DNA of 64,000 bases from an uncultured Rothia sp. (GTDB taxonomy: Bacteria; Actinomycetota; Actinomycetes; Actinomycetales; Micrococcaceae), in the NCBI RefSeq assembly GCF_916715725.1, contig NZ_CAKAPD010000011.1, forward strand, positions 1-64,000, given 5' to 3'. Shown piece after piece: positions 25,846 to 34,376 of this stretch. Each line of letters opens with the position of its first letter. The first letter of the stretch is position 1. Position numbers and translations under genes: made by a program. Under the pieces are notes generated by a model. It was given only the letters and a program-made list of their open reading frames with translations. It made no database searches and was not told where the DNA came from.

Positions 25846-27048
25846 CTAAACGAAGAGCGGCAGGCTCTGACCCGCCCTCGACTCACCGGACTGTAACAGC
25901 TGTGAGGCGATGGACTGGATTTCCTCGGCGGTGGGGGAGTCCGGGTGACCCCAGACGACGGGCATGCCGTCGTCGCCGCCGGTACGCAGGTTCACGTCCA
26001 GAGGGACGGAACCGAGCAGCGGTACCGGGTAGGAGAGCGCCTCCGAAAGACGCTCAGCGAGCACCTGACCGCCGCCAGAACCGAACATGTCGAGCACGGT
26101 GCCGTCCGGCAGGGTCATTGCCGCCATGTTCTCGACCACGCCCACGACCTTCTGACCGGTCTGCAGACTCAGGGTGCCGGCGCGCTCCGCCACATCCACG
26201 GCGGCGTGCTGCGGGGTGGAAATGAGCACCAGCTCCGCATTCGGCAGCAGCTGAGCCATGGAGATGGCAATATCGCCGGTACCGGGCGGCAAATCGAGCA
26301 GCAACACGTCCAGGGCGCCGAAGTGCACGTCCATGATGAACTGCTCCAGGGCGCGGTGCAGCATGGGGCCGCGCCACGCCACCGGCTCGTTGCCCTTGAG
26401 GAACATGCCGATAGAAATCACGCGAATAAAGCCGCCGTTGACCTTCTGCTCACCCCAACGCTGGGCGGGGGCGGGCACATCCACGGTCGGAGGAAGAATC
26501 AGGTCATCCAGGCGGGTTGGGGCATCAGTAATGCCCAGCAGACCGGGGATGGAGAAGCCGTGCACATCCGCATCAATAATGCCCACCGCAAGCCCGCGCG
26601 AAGCGAACGCCGCGGCAAGATTCGCGGTCATGGAGGACTTACCCACGCCGCCCTTACCGGACACCACGCCGAACACGCGGGTCAGCGAACCGGGCGCGGT
26701 AAACGGGTTGGAACGCTCCGGCTTGAGCATCGAACGCAGGGCGGAACGCTGCTGCGGGTTCATCGCACCCACCTGCAGCTGCACACGCTCAATACCCTCA
26801 ACGGTGGCGGCGGCGTCACGAACCTGCTGCTCGATGGTGTTCTTCAGCGGGCAACCCTCAATGGTGAGTAGCACCGTGACCTCAGCCCAGTGGCGGCCGG
26901 GAATCGGCTCACCGTGCTCATCCAGTTCAGGATGCACGAGCGCAGTCTCCACCATGCCCAGCTCCGTAATGGGGCGGCGCAGTTCGGGATCCTCGACGCG
27001 GGCAAGCGCCGCGTAGAGCGCATCCTGCAGGGGCGAATTAGCGGTCAC
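25846..27048 (-). CDS. Mrp/NBP35-family ATP-binding Fe-S carrier protein
   Basis: 400 residues from GTG 27048, which follows GGGAGG by 5 nt; an upstream GTG at 27063 is weaker. An N-terminal MIP18/DUF59 domain (residues 1-100, with GCPLKNTIEQQ) is fused to a P-loop ATPase. The ATPase has a deviant Walker A, VVSGKGGVGKSS near residue 128, and a LLLDLPPGTGD switch near 251. The family carries or inserts Fe-S clusters, or supports cobyrinate/membrane processes. The CxxC pair of classical Mrp is missing, as in other actinobacterial forms. It overlaps the DUF1003 gene by 11 nt. Confidence 0.88.
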   Translation of the reverse strand: MTANSPLQDALYAALARVEDPELRRPITELGMVETALVHPELDEHGEPIPGRHWAEVTVLLTIEGCPLKNTIEQQVRDAAATVEGIERVQLQVGAMNPQQRSALRSMLKPERSNPFTAPGSLTRVFGVVSGKGGVGKSSMTANLAAAFASRGLAVGIIDADVHGFSIPGLLGITDAPTRLDDLILPPTVDVPAPAQRWGEQKVNGGFIRVISIGMFLKGNEPVAWRGPMLHRALEQFIMDVHFGALDVLLLDLPPGTGDIAISMAQLLPNAELVLISTPQHAAVDVAERAGTLSLQTGQKVVGVVENMAAMTLPDGTVLDMFGSGGGQVLAERLSEALSYPVPLLGSVPLDVNLRTGGDDGMPVVWGHPDSPTAEEIQSIASQLLQSGESRAGQSLPLFV

Positions 27049-27955
27049 GGGCGCCTCCCTCACGGGTGCGCTCTGCCTGCTGCTGTGCCTGCTGGGATTC
27101 GCGGCTCTGAGGCTGGCTCAAATCGCCTCGGTGGGGATCCTGCGCGGAGTCCTTCGCAGGGCGTTCGGCCTTGTCAGAAGCCTGCTCGGTACCGTTCTCG
27201 GTGCCTTCAGAGCTCTTTCCCTCAGCGTCCTGCTCCTCGGCGTCCTTTTCCTCGCCCTCGGAGATATCGATATCGTCGATAGCCTCCTCCAGGTCCTCAA
27301 TGTCCTCACTGATGTCCTGCAGCTGCTCGGCGTGACGCTCCTGCTCCTGCGCAATGTTCTGCAGTTCCTCAAGAATGTCACGCAGCTCACTACGGACGAA
27401 GTCACGGGTCGCAACCTCACGCAGAGCAATACGCAACGAAGCGATCTCGCGGGTCAGGTACTGGGTCTCCTCCAGGTTCTGCTGGTCACGCTTACGGTCC
27501 TCAGAGGCCACCACGCGGTCGCGGTCATCCTGACGGTTCTGCGCCAACAGCAGCAGGGGAGCAGCGTAAGAAGCCTGCAGGGACAGCATCAGGGTCAGCA
27601 GGGTGAAGTTCAGGCTACGCGGGTCGAACTGCATCTCCTCCGGCGCCAGGGAGTTCCACGCCAGCCACACGCCACAGAAAATGGTCATCCACATCAGGAA
27701 CTGCGGGGTACCCATGTAGCGTGCGAAACCCTCGGTCATGCGGCCGAAAGCGTCCGGGTTGGGGCTCGAGAACAGCTTCGGCTTGCGGGTGCCGGGGGTG
27801 CTCAGCTGCGAGTCGCTACGCTGCGGGCGGGAGTCGCCGCGCTCGCGGTTGCGTTCAGCGTACTTCTTCTCCAGGCGGTCCTTGAGGATGCGCGCCTTAT
27901 CGATGCGGGGGTTCTCTTCGGTACGGTTTGCGTCGCGGCGGTTCGAATCAGGCAA
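27038..27955 (-). CDS. DUF1003 membrane protein
   Basis: A 305-residue protein, apparently from TTG 27955 (AGGA about 8 nt before; no ATG nearby). After a basic N-terminal 70 residues come two helices in the DUF1003 pattern: FLMWMTIFCGVWLAWN and FTLLTLMLSLQASYAAPLLLLAQNRQ. Then there is a long coiled-coil (EELQNIAQEQERHAEQLQDI) and an acidic, disordered tail. The function of the family is unknown. It overlaps both neighbours (8 and 11 nt), so it is tightly co-translated with the CBS/MgtE-N protein and Mrp. Confidence 0.85.
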   Translation of the reverse strand: MPDSNRRDANRTEENPRIDKARILKDRLEKKYAERNRERGDSRPQRSDSQLSTPGTRKPKLFSSPNPDAFGRMTEGFARYMGTPQFLMWMTIFCGVWLAWNSLAPEEMQFDPRSLNFTLLTLMLSLQASYAAPLLLLAQNRQDDRDRVVASEDRKRDQQNLEETQYLTREIASLRIALREVATRDFVRSELRDILEELQNIAQEQERHAEQLQDISEDIEDLEEAIDDIDISEGEEKDAEEQDAEGKSSEGTENGTEQASDKAERPAKDSAQDPHRGDLSQPQSRESQQAQQQAERTREGGARDR

Positions 27956-29276
27956 AGCGTCGTCCTACCTTTCGTACGGGAGTTCCATCATCGTAAGTGC
28001 GCCAGTCTTCGGGCAGGAGCGCATCGAGCACGTCGTCGATGGTCACTGCGCCTACCAGGCGGTGCGATTCGTTCACAATGGGAACGATGGTCAGGTCATA
28101 GGTCGCCAGCACGCGTGCTAGCTCTTCCAAACTAGCCTGGTCAGAGACAGGCTCAGTGTCGGTATCGAGGATGTGACCAATCGGCTCGCTCGGCGGCACA
28201 CGCAGCAGTTTCTGCATGTGCACCAGGCCCAGGTACTTGCCGGTCGGCGTTTCTAGGGGCGGGCGGGTCACCATGACGGCAGCCGCCATCGCCGGAGGGA
28301 TCTCTTCGGCGCGGATGTGCGCGAGCGCCTCCGCGACGGTCGCCTCCGGGGAGAGGATGATCGGCACCGGGTTCATGAGCGAACCGGCGGTACCCTCGTC
28401 GTATTCGAGCAGTCGACGCACGTCGTCTGCTTCGTCGGGTTCCATGAGCTCGAGCAGCTTTTCACGCTGTGCGTCGTCCAGTTCGATAAGCAGGTCGGCG
28501 GCGTCGTCCGGTTCCATCTCTTCGAGGACCTGCGCGGCGCGCTCGTCGTCCAGGTGCGACAGAATCTGCACCTGGTCCTCGGCGGGCAGCTCCTGCAGAA
28601 CGTCCGCGAGGCGTTCATCCTGCAGCTCGGCGGCGATTTCGACCATGCGCTTATCGCTCATCTCGTGGATAGCATCCGCAAGGTCGGCGGGCTTGGAGTT
28701 CTCGTGGTTCGCCACGAACGCGGTTGCCGCCTGCGGTTCCACGTCGGTGGAGAGCACCGCCTCGTCCCAATCGACGATGAGGGTCTCCTTGGAACGGCGG
28801 CGCCACGTGCTGGAGGAGGAGCTGACGCGCGAAACGAACAGCTCGGTCACGCCCCAGTCGCCGTTGCGGCGCTGCTCAATGGCGACGTCCTCAATGACGG
28901 CGTCGCCGCTGCCGTCGAGCAGACGCACGCGGCGGTCAAAGAGCTCACCGACGATGAGAGTCTCAGAGTTGCGCTGTTCGAAGCGGCGCAGGTTCACCAG
29001 GCCGGTCGAAATGATTTGTGAAGCGTCGATACTTCGCACACGGGTCATGGGCATGAACACGCGTTTCTTGCCGAGCACCTCAACGATGATGCCGACAACA
29101 ATGGGTTCGCTGCCCTTGGCGGGGCGGGCGCCCGCAATGGATGCGCCCAGGCCGCGTTTGAGCACGACGACATCTCGGAGACGGCCGAGGCGGTCACCGA
29201 AAGGGTCAAAAACGTCGAGGCCCAAAAGGCGGGCAATGTAAATCTTGCTGGGGGTGCTGAACTTCGAATTGCTCAC
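27948..29276 (-). CDS. Soluble MgtE-N/CBS-domain protein with PRC-barrel-like N-terminus
   Basis: A 442-residue protein from GTG 29276. Residues 10-110 look like a PRC barrel (ARLLGLDVFDPFGDRLGRL). Residues about 195-300 are an MgtE N-domain of repeated superhelical LQELPAEDQVQILSHLDDE-type units. Residues about 300-425 are two CBS domains (LMNPVPIILSPEATVAEAL; LVGAVTIDDVLDALLP). The membrane channel of MgtE Mg2+ transporters is absent, so it looks like a stand-alone Mg2+/nucleotide sensor. It heads an overlapping operon with the DUF1003 gene and mrp. Confidence 0.85.
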   Translation of the reverse strand: MSNSKFSTPSKIYIARLLGLDVFDPFGDRLGRLRDVVVLKRGLGASIAGARPAKGSEPIVVGIIVEVLGKKRVFMPMTRVRSIDASQIISTGLVNLRRFEQRNSETLIVGELFDRRVRLLDGSGDAVIEDVAIEQRRNGDWGVTELFVSRVSSSSSTWRRRSKETLIVDWDEAVLSTDVEPQAATAFVANHENSKPADLADAIHEMSDKRMVEIAAELQDERLADVLQELPAEDQVQILSHLDDERAAQVLEEMEPDDAADLLIELDDAQREKLLELMEPDEADDVRRLLEYDEGTAGSLMNPVPIILSPEATVAEALAHIRAEEIPPAMAAAVMVTRPPLETPTGKYLGLVHMQKLLRVPPSEPIGHILDTDTEPVSDQASLEELARVLATYDLTIVPIVNESHRLVGAVTIDDVLDALLPEDWRTYDDGTPVRKVGRRFA

Positions 29277-29288
29277 CTCTCTAGGGTA
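29276..29288 (-). promoter_or_regulatory. Leaderless-type -10 box of the CBS-protein operon
   Basis: Minus strand TACCCT (29288-29283), 6 nt, then GTG 29276. Confidence 0.4.
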
Positions 29289-29393
29289 CGCCCCGCCGCG
29301 GGGATTCGCACTTTGAGAAGCCTAATTGAACAGGTGCTCGCTACGCCTGTAGAAGAGCTGACTGCCCACCGGGTCCAGGGTTAGGGCGGGCGG

Positions 29394-29407
29394 TAGAATA
29401 GGAGCCA
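29394..29407 (+). promoter_or_regulatory. Leaderless-type -10 box of the 29407 gene
   Basis: TAGAAT at 29394-29399, 7 nt (AGGAGCC), then ATG 29407. AGGAG is too close to the ATG for normal use. Confidence 0.5.
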
Positions 29408-30429
29408 TGACTTCTAACCTGCCGAATATTCCCTCGACCCCGCCTTCTTCATATCTGGCATCGCGCCTGGCGCAGGCTCAGGGCAAGCCCCTGCCCGCCG
29501 GTGAGGCGATCGCCTCCTTCGTTCGTCACGATGATGCGCTCGCCGCTTTTGACGTGCTCAGCGAGCAGGATTATCCGGTGACGGCGCTGTACCTGGTCAA
29601 TGACGGTATCCGCCAGGTGGAGTACCCGGTGCCGTTGCCGTATGGTCGTATCTTGACTTTTGCAGCGCTTCGAGGTGCAGGATTCGGCGCGTTTTTTTCA
29701 TTGCTGGTTATGACCTCGACTAATGATTCCTCTGCTATTGAGGCAATAAAGTATGTGCTGCTGTCGGTGGCTATGTTTGTGCTGTGGCAAATGTACGTTC
29801 TGCGTCGCTCCCACGGCAGTCGCCACCCGATACGTACTGAATCAATCCCCTCGCGTACCGTGATGTACGCTCTGCCGGAGTACGCTCAGGATGCGCGCCG
29901 CGTGCTGGGTGCGCATCCTCGCTTTTCGGCGGCGGTTGCGGCTGCTCGTGCGGCGGCAGCCCCGGAGGCTTCGCAGGCGCGTGCCGCTCAGAGCACCGTC
30001 TCGATGAATGGTGCGCCGGTTCCGACCGGCGCCCCGAAGGCTCCCTCGTACCGTGCGCAGGCGGGTAGCCAGCCGGCGCCGAACCAGAACCTTCCCGAGC
30101 GTGATGCGACCGCGCAGAATGCGATGGCTCAGAGCGCGGCGCAGAACATGCCCGCACCGGTTGCCCCCGCACAGCCCGCACAGTCCGCTCAGCCTACTCA
30201 GTCCGTACAGTCCGCTCAGCCTTCCGAACAGGAACATGCAAGTACTGACCAGGCGACCGCTCAGAAGTCAGATACGCAGAAGCGCCCGGCGCAGCGGTAC
30301 GGTCTGCGCGTGGACGACCCGGAAGAATACGCGAAGCTGATTCAGCCCAAGCCGCAGCGTCCGACCCCGCGCCCGCAGGGCCTGCACGATAAGCCCTCAC
30401 ACGATAAGTCCTCGCAGGACTCCGAATAA
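29407..30429 (+). CDS. Membrane protein with general-stress-protein-17M-like N-terminal domain
   Basis: 340 residues. Residues 38-75 (GEAIASFVRHDDALAAFDVL...) match the start of the YflT/general stress protein 17M domain found in actinobacteria. Two hydrophobic helices follow (about residues 85-128). The C-terminal 190 residues are low-complexity Ala/Gln/Pro/Ser and end in a basic tail. The molecular role is unknown. It is divergent from the CBS/MgtE-N operon, an arrangement common in related genomes, so a shared membrane or stress role is possible. Confidence 0.7.
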   Translation: MTSNLPNIPSTPPSSYLASRLAQAQGKPLPAGEAIASFVRHDDALAAFDVLSEQDYPVTALYLVNDGIRQVEYPVPLPYGRILTFAALRGAGFGAFFSLLVMTSTNDSSAIEAIKYVLLSVAMFVLWQMYVLRRSHGSRHPIRTESIPSRTVMYALPEYAQDARRVLGAHPRFSAAVAAARAAAAPEASQARAAQSTVSMNGAPVPTGAPKAPSYRAQAGSQPAPNQNLPERDATAQNAMAQSAAQNMPAPVAPAQPAQSAQPTQSVQSAQPSEQEHASTDQATAQKSDTQKRPAQRYGLRVDDPEEYAKLIQPKPQRPTPRPQGLHDKPSHDKSSQDSE

Positions 30430-30511
30430 CCGAACCTGCAACGGCGGTAGCCGCCCGTAGCGGCGGGAAATAAGCCAGGAAACAGGCAGAGAAGCAACAT
30501 AGAAGACACGC

Positions 30512-30550
30512 GAAAGCCCCTCACCGAACAAATCGGTGAGGGGCTTTCCC
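30512..30550. terminator. Bidirectional terminator 29407 gene / pepP
   Basis: GAAAGCCCCTCACCG-aacaaat-CGGTGAGGGGCTTTC, a perfect 15-bp stem. Confidence 0.92.
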
Positions 30551-30588
30551 TATAAGACGTTACTGACGTAACGGGGGGGGGCTAGGCG

Positions 30589-32118
30589 TTACTTCGCCAG
30601 CTTCGCCATCCACTCCTCAATGCCCTCAACGGTGCGGGGCAGAGCAGCGGAGAGGTTCACGTTGCCGTCCTCGGTGCAGAGCACGTCGTCCTCAAGGCGG
30701 ATACCGATACCGCGGTACTCCTCGGGGATAGACATGTCCTCTTCCTTGAAGTACAGTGCCGGCTCAATGGTGAAGACCATACCCGGCTCCAGCTCAGCCC
30801 ACATGTACAGTTCAGCCTTCGCCTGCGCGCAGTCGTGCACGTCCAGGCCCAGGTGGTGGCTGGTGCCGTGCGGCATCCAGCGGCGGTGCTGACCGCCCTC
30901 AAGGGTGAGGGAAACCTCGGCAGAAACCGGCAGCAGGCCCCACTCTTCCAGACGGTGAGCCAGAACCTCCATAGCGGCGTCGTGAAGTTCGTGGAACTTA
31001 CGGCCCGGCTTAGCCACAGCGAACGCGGCATCAGCAGCCTCCAGCACAGCGTTGTAGACCTTCGCCTGAACCTCGGTGAACTTACCGTTCACGGGGAAGG
31101 TGCGGGTCACGTCTGCGGTGTACAGGGTGTCGTCCTCAACGCCAGCGTCCAGCAGCAGCAGCTTGCCGTCATCGACGGTGCCGTTGTTACGGATCCAGTG
31201 CAGGATGGTTGCGTTATTACCGCACGCTGCGATGGTGTCGTAGCCCAGGTCGTTACCGTCGGTACGTGCCACGGAGAAGAACGCAGTCTCAACGACGCGC
31301 TCACCGCGGTGGTGCTCCTTAGCCTTCGGCAGTTCACGAATGACCTCTTCGAAGCCCTTGACAGTCATGTCAACGGAACGCTGCAGGTTCTCAACCTCGA
31401 TAGCGTCCTTAATCAGGCGAGCCTCGGAGAGAGCCACGGCCAGTTCGGAGTCCAGCTTGTCAGCCTGCTCCAGCTCCACGCCGGTGTTGTAGCGGGAGGT
31501 GTCAACCAGCGCGTCAACAGCCGGGTCAACGTTGCGGACCAGGCGGATGTTCACGCCGCCCAGGCCCTGGTTGCCGGCGTTCTTAGTGATAGCAACCTCA
31601 AGCTCGGACAGGTCGCGGGTACGCAGACCGTAACGCTCGGAGAATTCCTTCAGGGTGGGGCGGGGGCCAACCCAGAACTCGCCGTAGCGTGCATCCGCGT
31701 AGAATTCTGCGGTGTCGCGGCCAGCCAGCGGGCGGAAGTACAGGGTGACCTCGTGGTTGGAGCCGTTGTCGCCGGTACCCTCTTCGACGGGCTCGAAAAT
31801 CAGCACGGCGTCGGGCTCGTGGTCGATGCCCAGACCGGTCTGGTGCGCAAACGCCGAGTGGGGGCGGAAGCGGTAGTCGCAGTCGTTGGAGCGGACCTTC
31901 AGCGGGCCTGCGGGCAGGACGAGGCGCTCGCCGGGGAATGCCTTGGAGATCTTGGCGCGGCGCTCAGCTGCGTAGTCTGCTACGGGCTCGCGGGTGTAGC
32001 CGTCATCTTCGGCAGGTGCCCAGTTTGCGGCAATGAATTCGGTGAACGCAGACGCCTTAGGGGTGCTGCGGTGGTCAGTCTTCTGAGCTTCGGTGCTCTT
32101 CTCGTTGTTCTCAGTCAT
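30589..32118 (-). CDS. pepP: Xaa-Pro aminopeptidase (aminopeptidase P)
   Basis: A 509-residue M24B metallopeptidase that removes N-terminal residues before proline. The N-terminal AMP_N domain spans about residues 40-200. The pita-bread catalytic domain has the two-metal ligands: LLLDAGVEDDTLYTADVTRT (two Asp), HGTSHHLGLDVHD (His), FTIEPALYF (Glu) and GIGIRLEDDVL (Glu). Length is normal for the actinobacterial type. A -10 box lies 6 nt before the ATG, so it is probably leaderless. Confidence 0.93.
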   Translation of the reverse strand: MTENNEKSTEAQKTDHRSTPKASAFTEFIAANWAPAEDDGYTREPVADYAAERRAKISKAFPGERLVLPAGPLKVRSNDCDYRFRPHSAFAHQTGLGIDHEPDAVLIFEPVEEGTGDNGSNHEVTLYFRPLAGRDTAEFYADARYGEFWVGPRPTLKEFSERYGLRTRDLSELEVAITKNAGNQGLGGVNIRLVRNVDPAVDALVDTSRYNTGVELEQADKLDSELAVALSEARLIKDAIEVENLQRSVDMTVKGFEEVIRELPKAKEHHRGERVVETAFFSVARTDGNDLGYDTIAACGNNATILHWIRNNGTVDDGKLLLLDAGVEDDTLYTADVTRTFPVNGKFTEVQAKVYNAVLEAADAAFAVAKPGRKFHELHDAAMEVLAHRLEEWGLLPVSAEVSLTLEGGQHRRWMPHGTSHHLGLDVHDCAQAKAELYMWAELEPGMVFTIEPALYFKEEDMSIPEEYRGIGIRLEDDVLCTEDGNVNLSAALPRTVEGIEEWMAKLAK

Positions 32119-32130
32119 GGGTTAATCATA
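32118..32130 (-). promoter_or_regulatory. Leaderless-type -10 box of pepP
   Basis: Minus strand TATGAT (32130-32125), 6 nt, ATG 32118. Confidence 0.5.
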
Positions 32131-32334
32131 TCGCCTTCGCCACAGGTGGGCAGGTGTTTTAGCGCTTTTGACCATAAGAGAGGGCGCGGTGGGACAGAAT
32201 ATATCTTTGACCTGCGACCGGGTGCCTGATATTGCGCCGCCGATATTGGTAGGGTTGAATCAGAAGAGTAGATGACATGCCTTAAAACCCCGCTGAGGTG
32301 GCGACGAACTAGCAGGGGCGGGGAAGGAGAGAAT

Positions 32335-33303
32335 ATGACGCAGACAGAATACCGAAATAGCGCGCCTAATGCGCAGCAGGCACCGCAGCCCGCTGAATCG
32401 GGCGCGCCTGAAAACCTGAACCGTGCCGGGCGCTACGATCTGCATATTCACTCCGCTATCTCTGACGGCACGCAGAGCCTGACCGAGCTGGTGCCGCTGA
32501 TTGCTCGCGCCGGGTTGGCTGGGTTTGCGCTGACTGATCACGATACGACGGCTGGTTGGGCGCAGGCGGCTCAGCTGGCGGGCGAGTACGGTCTAGATTT
32601 TCTGCCGGGTGCAGAGTTCTCTTGCCGTTACCGGTACACCGACGGTGAGGGCCGCGCACGCACGAAGACTATTCATCTGCTCGCTTATGGTTTTGACCCG
32701 GTGGGTTCGGAGTTGGCGCGCCGTGTGGAGGCGATTCGCGCCAGCCGTGAGGGCCGTGCGCAGGCTATTGTGGGCCGTCTTGCCGCCGACTACCCGCTGA
32801 CCTGGGATGACGTGTTGGCGCAGGTGGGGGAGGGGAACACGGCGGTGGGCCGCCCCCATATTGCTGATGCGCTGGTTGCCGCTGGCGTGGTTGCTGATCG
32901 TTCTGAGGCTTTTGCGAAGCTGCTGTACACGGGCAGCCCCTACTATGTGCCGCAGGATGCGCTGGACCCGCTGGAGGCGGTGCGTCTGGTGCGTGAGGCT
33001 GGGGGTGTGCCGGTGATTGCGCATCCGATGAGTACGATGCGTGGACCTGCGTTGAGCCTGGAGTACCTGGGTTTGATGGTGGATGCTGGCCTGGCGGGTG
33101 TGGAGGTGTATCACCGTGAGAATTCCCCGGAGGACCGGGCGCGTCTGCTGGAGTTCATCGAGCATCAGCGTGCGGCGGGCCGTGAGGTGCTGGTGACGGG
33201 TTCGAGCGATTATCACGGTGCGGGTAAGCCGAACCTGCTGGGTGAGAATACGACGGATGCGGCGACGGTGGCGCGTATCCGTGAGCAGCTGGCGGTCCAG
33301 TAG
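32335..33303 (+). CDS. PHP-domain phosphoesterase (YciV/RNase AM-like)
   Basis: A 322-residue soluble protein starting at ATG 32335 after AAGGAGA. The PHP metal sites are visible: DLHIHSAISDGT (HxH and Asp) near residue 39, ALTDHDTT near 71, LPGAEFSC (Glu) near 95, a His in AHPMSTMRG, and SSDYHGAGK at the end. The family removes 3'-phosphates from 3',5'-bisphosphonucleotides or trims RNA ends. It is divergent from pepP and a single gene. Confidence 0.88.
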   Translation: MTQTEYRNSAPNAQQAPQPAESGAPENLNRAGRYDLHIHSAISDGTQSLTELVPLIARAGLAGFALTDHDTTAGWAQAAQLAGEYGLDFLPGAEFSCRYRYTDGEGRARTKTIHLLAYGFDPVGSELARRVEAIRASREGRAQAIVGRLAADYPLTWDDVLAQVGEGNTAVGRPHIADALVAAGVVADRSEAFAKLLYTGSPYYVPQDALDPLEAVRLVREAGGVPVIAHPMSTMRGPALSLEYLGLMVDAGLAGVEVYHRENSPEDRARLLEFIEHQRAAGREVLVTGSSDYHGAGKPNLLGENTTDAATVARIREQLAVQ

Positions 33304-33332
33304 TAAGACCCAGTAGTAAGACGAAAGAGTGC

Positions 33333-33372
33333 GGGGCGGATTCCCGGTCAAGGAACCCGCCCCCATTCTTTT
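33333..33372 (+). terminator. Terminator of the PHP gene
   Basis: GGGGCGG-attcccggtcaaggaac-CCGCCCC followed by CATTCTTTTG. The inner TCC/GGA extends the stem. Confidence 0.7.
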
Positions 33373-33382
33373 GTTTTCACCC

Positions 33383-33600
33383 CATTGCATGTTCTTTAAA
33401 TCTCTACCTGAAGGTTAGGATTTTTGATACGCTGAGAACGTTCTACTCATGAGGGTGCACAAAGATTGTGCCCCTGCCCTGTTTGTGAAGGAGCTATGAT
33501 GCTTCGACAATTATTCACCCGCTCCACGAAGCGGGCTATCCAGGCTGGCGGCACGGTACTGTTGGCTGGTGCCATGGTGTGCGGTAGTGTTCCGGCGTAT
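33383..33600. repeat. Duplicated promoter-leader-signal-peptide block, copy 1
   Basis: Almost the same sequence recurs at 34840-35057. It includes an identical stretch of over 45 nt before the start codon, a leader hairpin (GGG-t-GCACAA-aga-TTGTGC-CCC) just before AAGGAG, and the signal-peptide codons. It probably contains the promoter, but no certain -35/-10 pair could be picked. Confidence 0.85.
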
Positions 33601-34323
33601 GCCACCGGGCATTTGAAGCCTCACGAGGTGACCCCTATTGTGCAACCGGACGAACCGGCAGTGACCTGTAACGACCGCGCAGAATATGAGTATTATCGGC
33701 AAGATGGCGAGTTGGGGCGTCGCGTTATCTTTAGTTGGGCACAGTGTGTTGGTCTGATTTCTGAGCGTCAGAAGTACCAAATGGTCAAGAAAGATAGTGT
33801 TATTTCTCGCGGCCAGTTTGTGGAGTATCTATACCGTCTGTCAGGTTCTCCTGAGGTGAAGAATCTTCCGGCTCAGTCTCCGTATGGTGATATTAAGACT
33901 GATGATCCGCGTTTTCCCGTGGTGATGTGGGCTCGTCAGCGGGGCATTACCTGGGGTTGGAGTGATGGAAATTTCCATTACGATACCCCTGCTAGTGAGG
34001 CTGCTACTGCCTTGATGGTGTATCGATTGGCGGGTAGTCCAAACGTAACGGTAGAAGTAGACGATCCTAATGCCTATTTCCTATATACTCCTTGGAAGGA
34101 AAAATGGCCGAATATGCCCTATAATTCGGAGCTTCATAAGGCATACACCTGGTTATACTATGGTCTTCAGAATCCAAATAATAAAGATTCTGTCGAGAAC
34201 GTATCGTATCGACAGCATGGTATCGTATCACCTAATGATGAATTTGAGTGGTTGACTTACGCTACGTATGAGCAGGCCTTTGAAGTGATTCGTCTGGCAG
34301 ATAAATCTTTCAAATTTAAATAA
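33496..34323 (+). CDS. Exported SLH-like domain protein, paralog 1
   Basis: 275 residues; two consecutive ATG codons (33496 and 33499) follow AAGGAG. Residues 1-35 are a signal peptide (basic start, TVLLAGAMVCGSVPAYA). The centre resembles an S-layer-homology-type repeat: ISRGQFVEYLYRLSGSP, then SPYGDIKTDDPRFPVVMWAR and GITWGWSDGNFHYDTPASE...MVYRLAG. This is the pattern of wall-associated actinobacterial proteins. The last 90 residues are unique. Its base composition is less G+C-rich than the neighbours. The paralog at 34954 shares the leader, signal and core almost exactly. Confidence 0.8.
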   Translation: MMLRQLFTRSTKRAIQAGGTVLLAGAMVCGSVPAYATGHLKPHEVTPIVQPDEPAVTCNDRAEYEYYRQDGELGRRVIFSWAQCVGLISERQKYQMVKKDSVISRGQFVEYLYRLSGSPEVKNLPAQSPYGDIKTDDPRFPVVMWARQRGITWGWSDGNFHYDTPASEAATALMVYRLAGSPNVTVEVDDPNAYFLYTPWKEKWPNMPYNSELHKAYTWLYYGLQNPNNKDSVENVSYRQHGIVSPNDEFEWLTYATYEQAFEVIRLADKSFKFK

Positions 34324-34329
34324 GAAACG

Positions 34330-34370
34330 TATCCCCGCTTATGTATCAATACATAAGCGGGGATATGTTT
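34330..34370. terminator. Bidirectional terminator
   Basis: TATCCCCGCTTATGT-atcaat-ACATAAGCGGGGATA followed by TGTTT: a perfect 15-bp stem between paralog 1 and the convergent ORF at 34377. Confidence 0.9.
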
Positions 34371-34376
34371 ATGAAT

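Noticed and set aside
30835..32229. 464-codon plus-strand frame across pepP
   Set aside because: Antisense shadow; pepP has all metal ligands.
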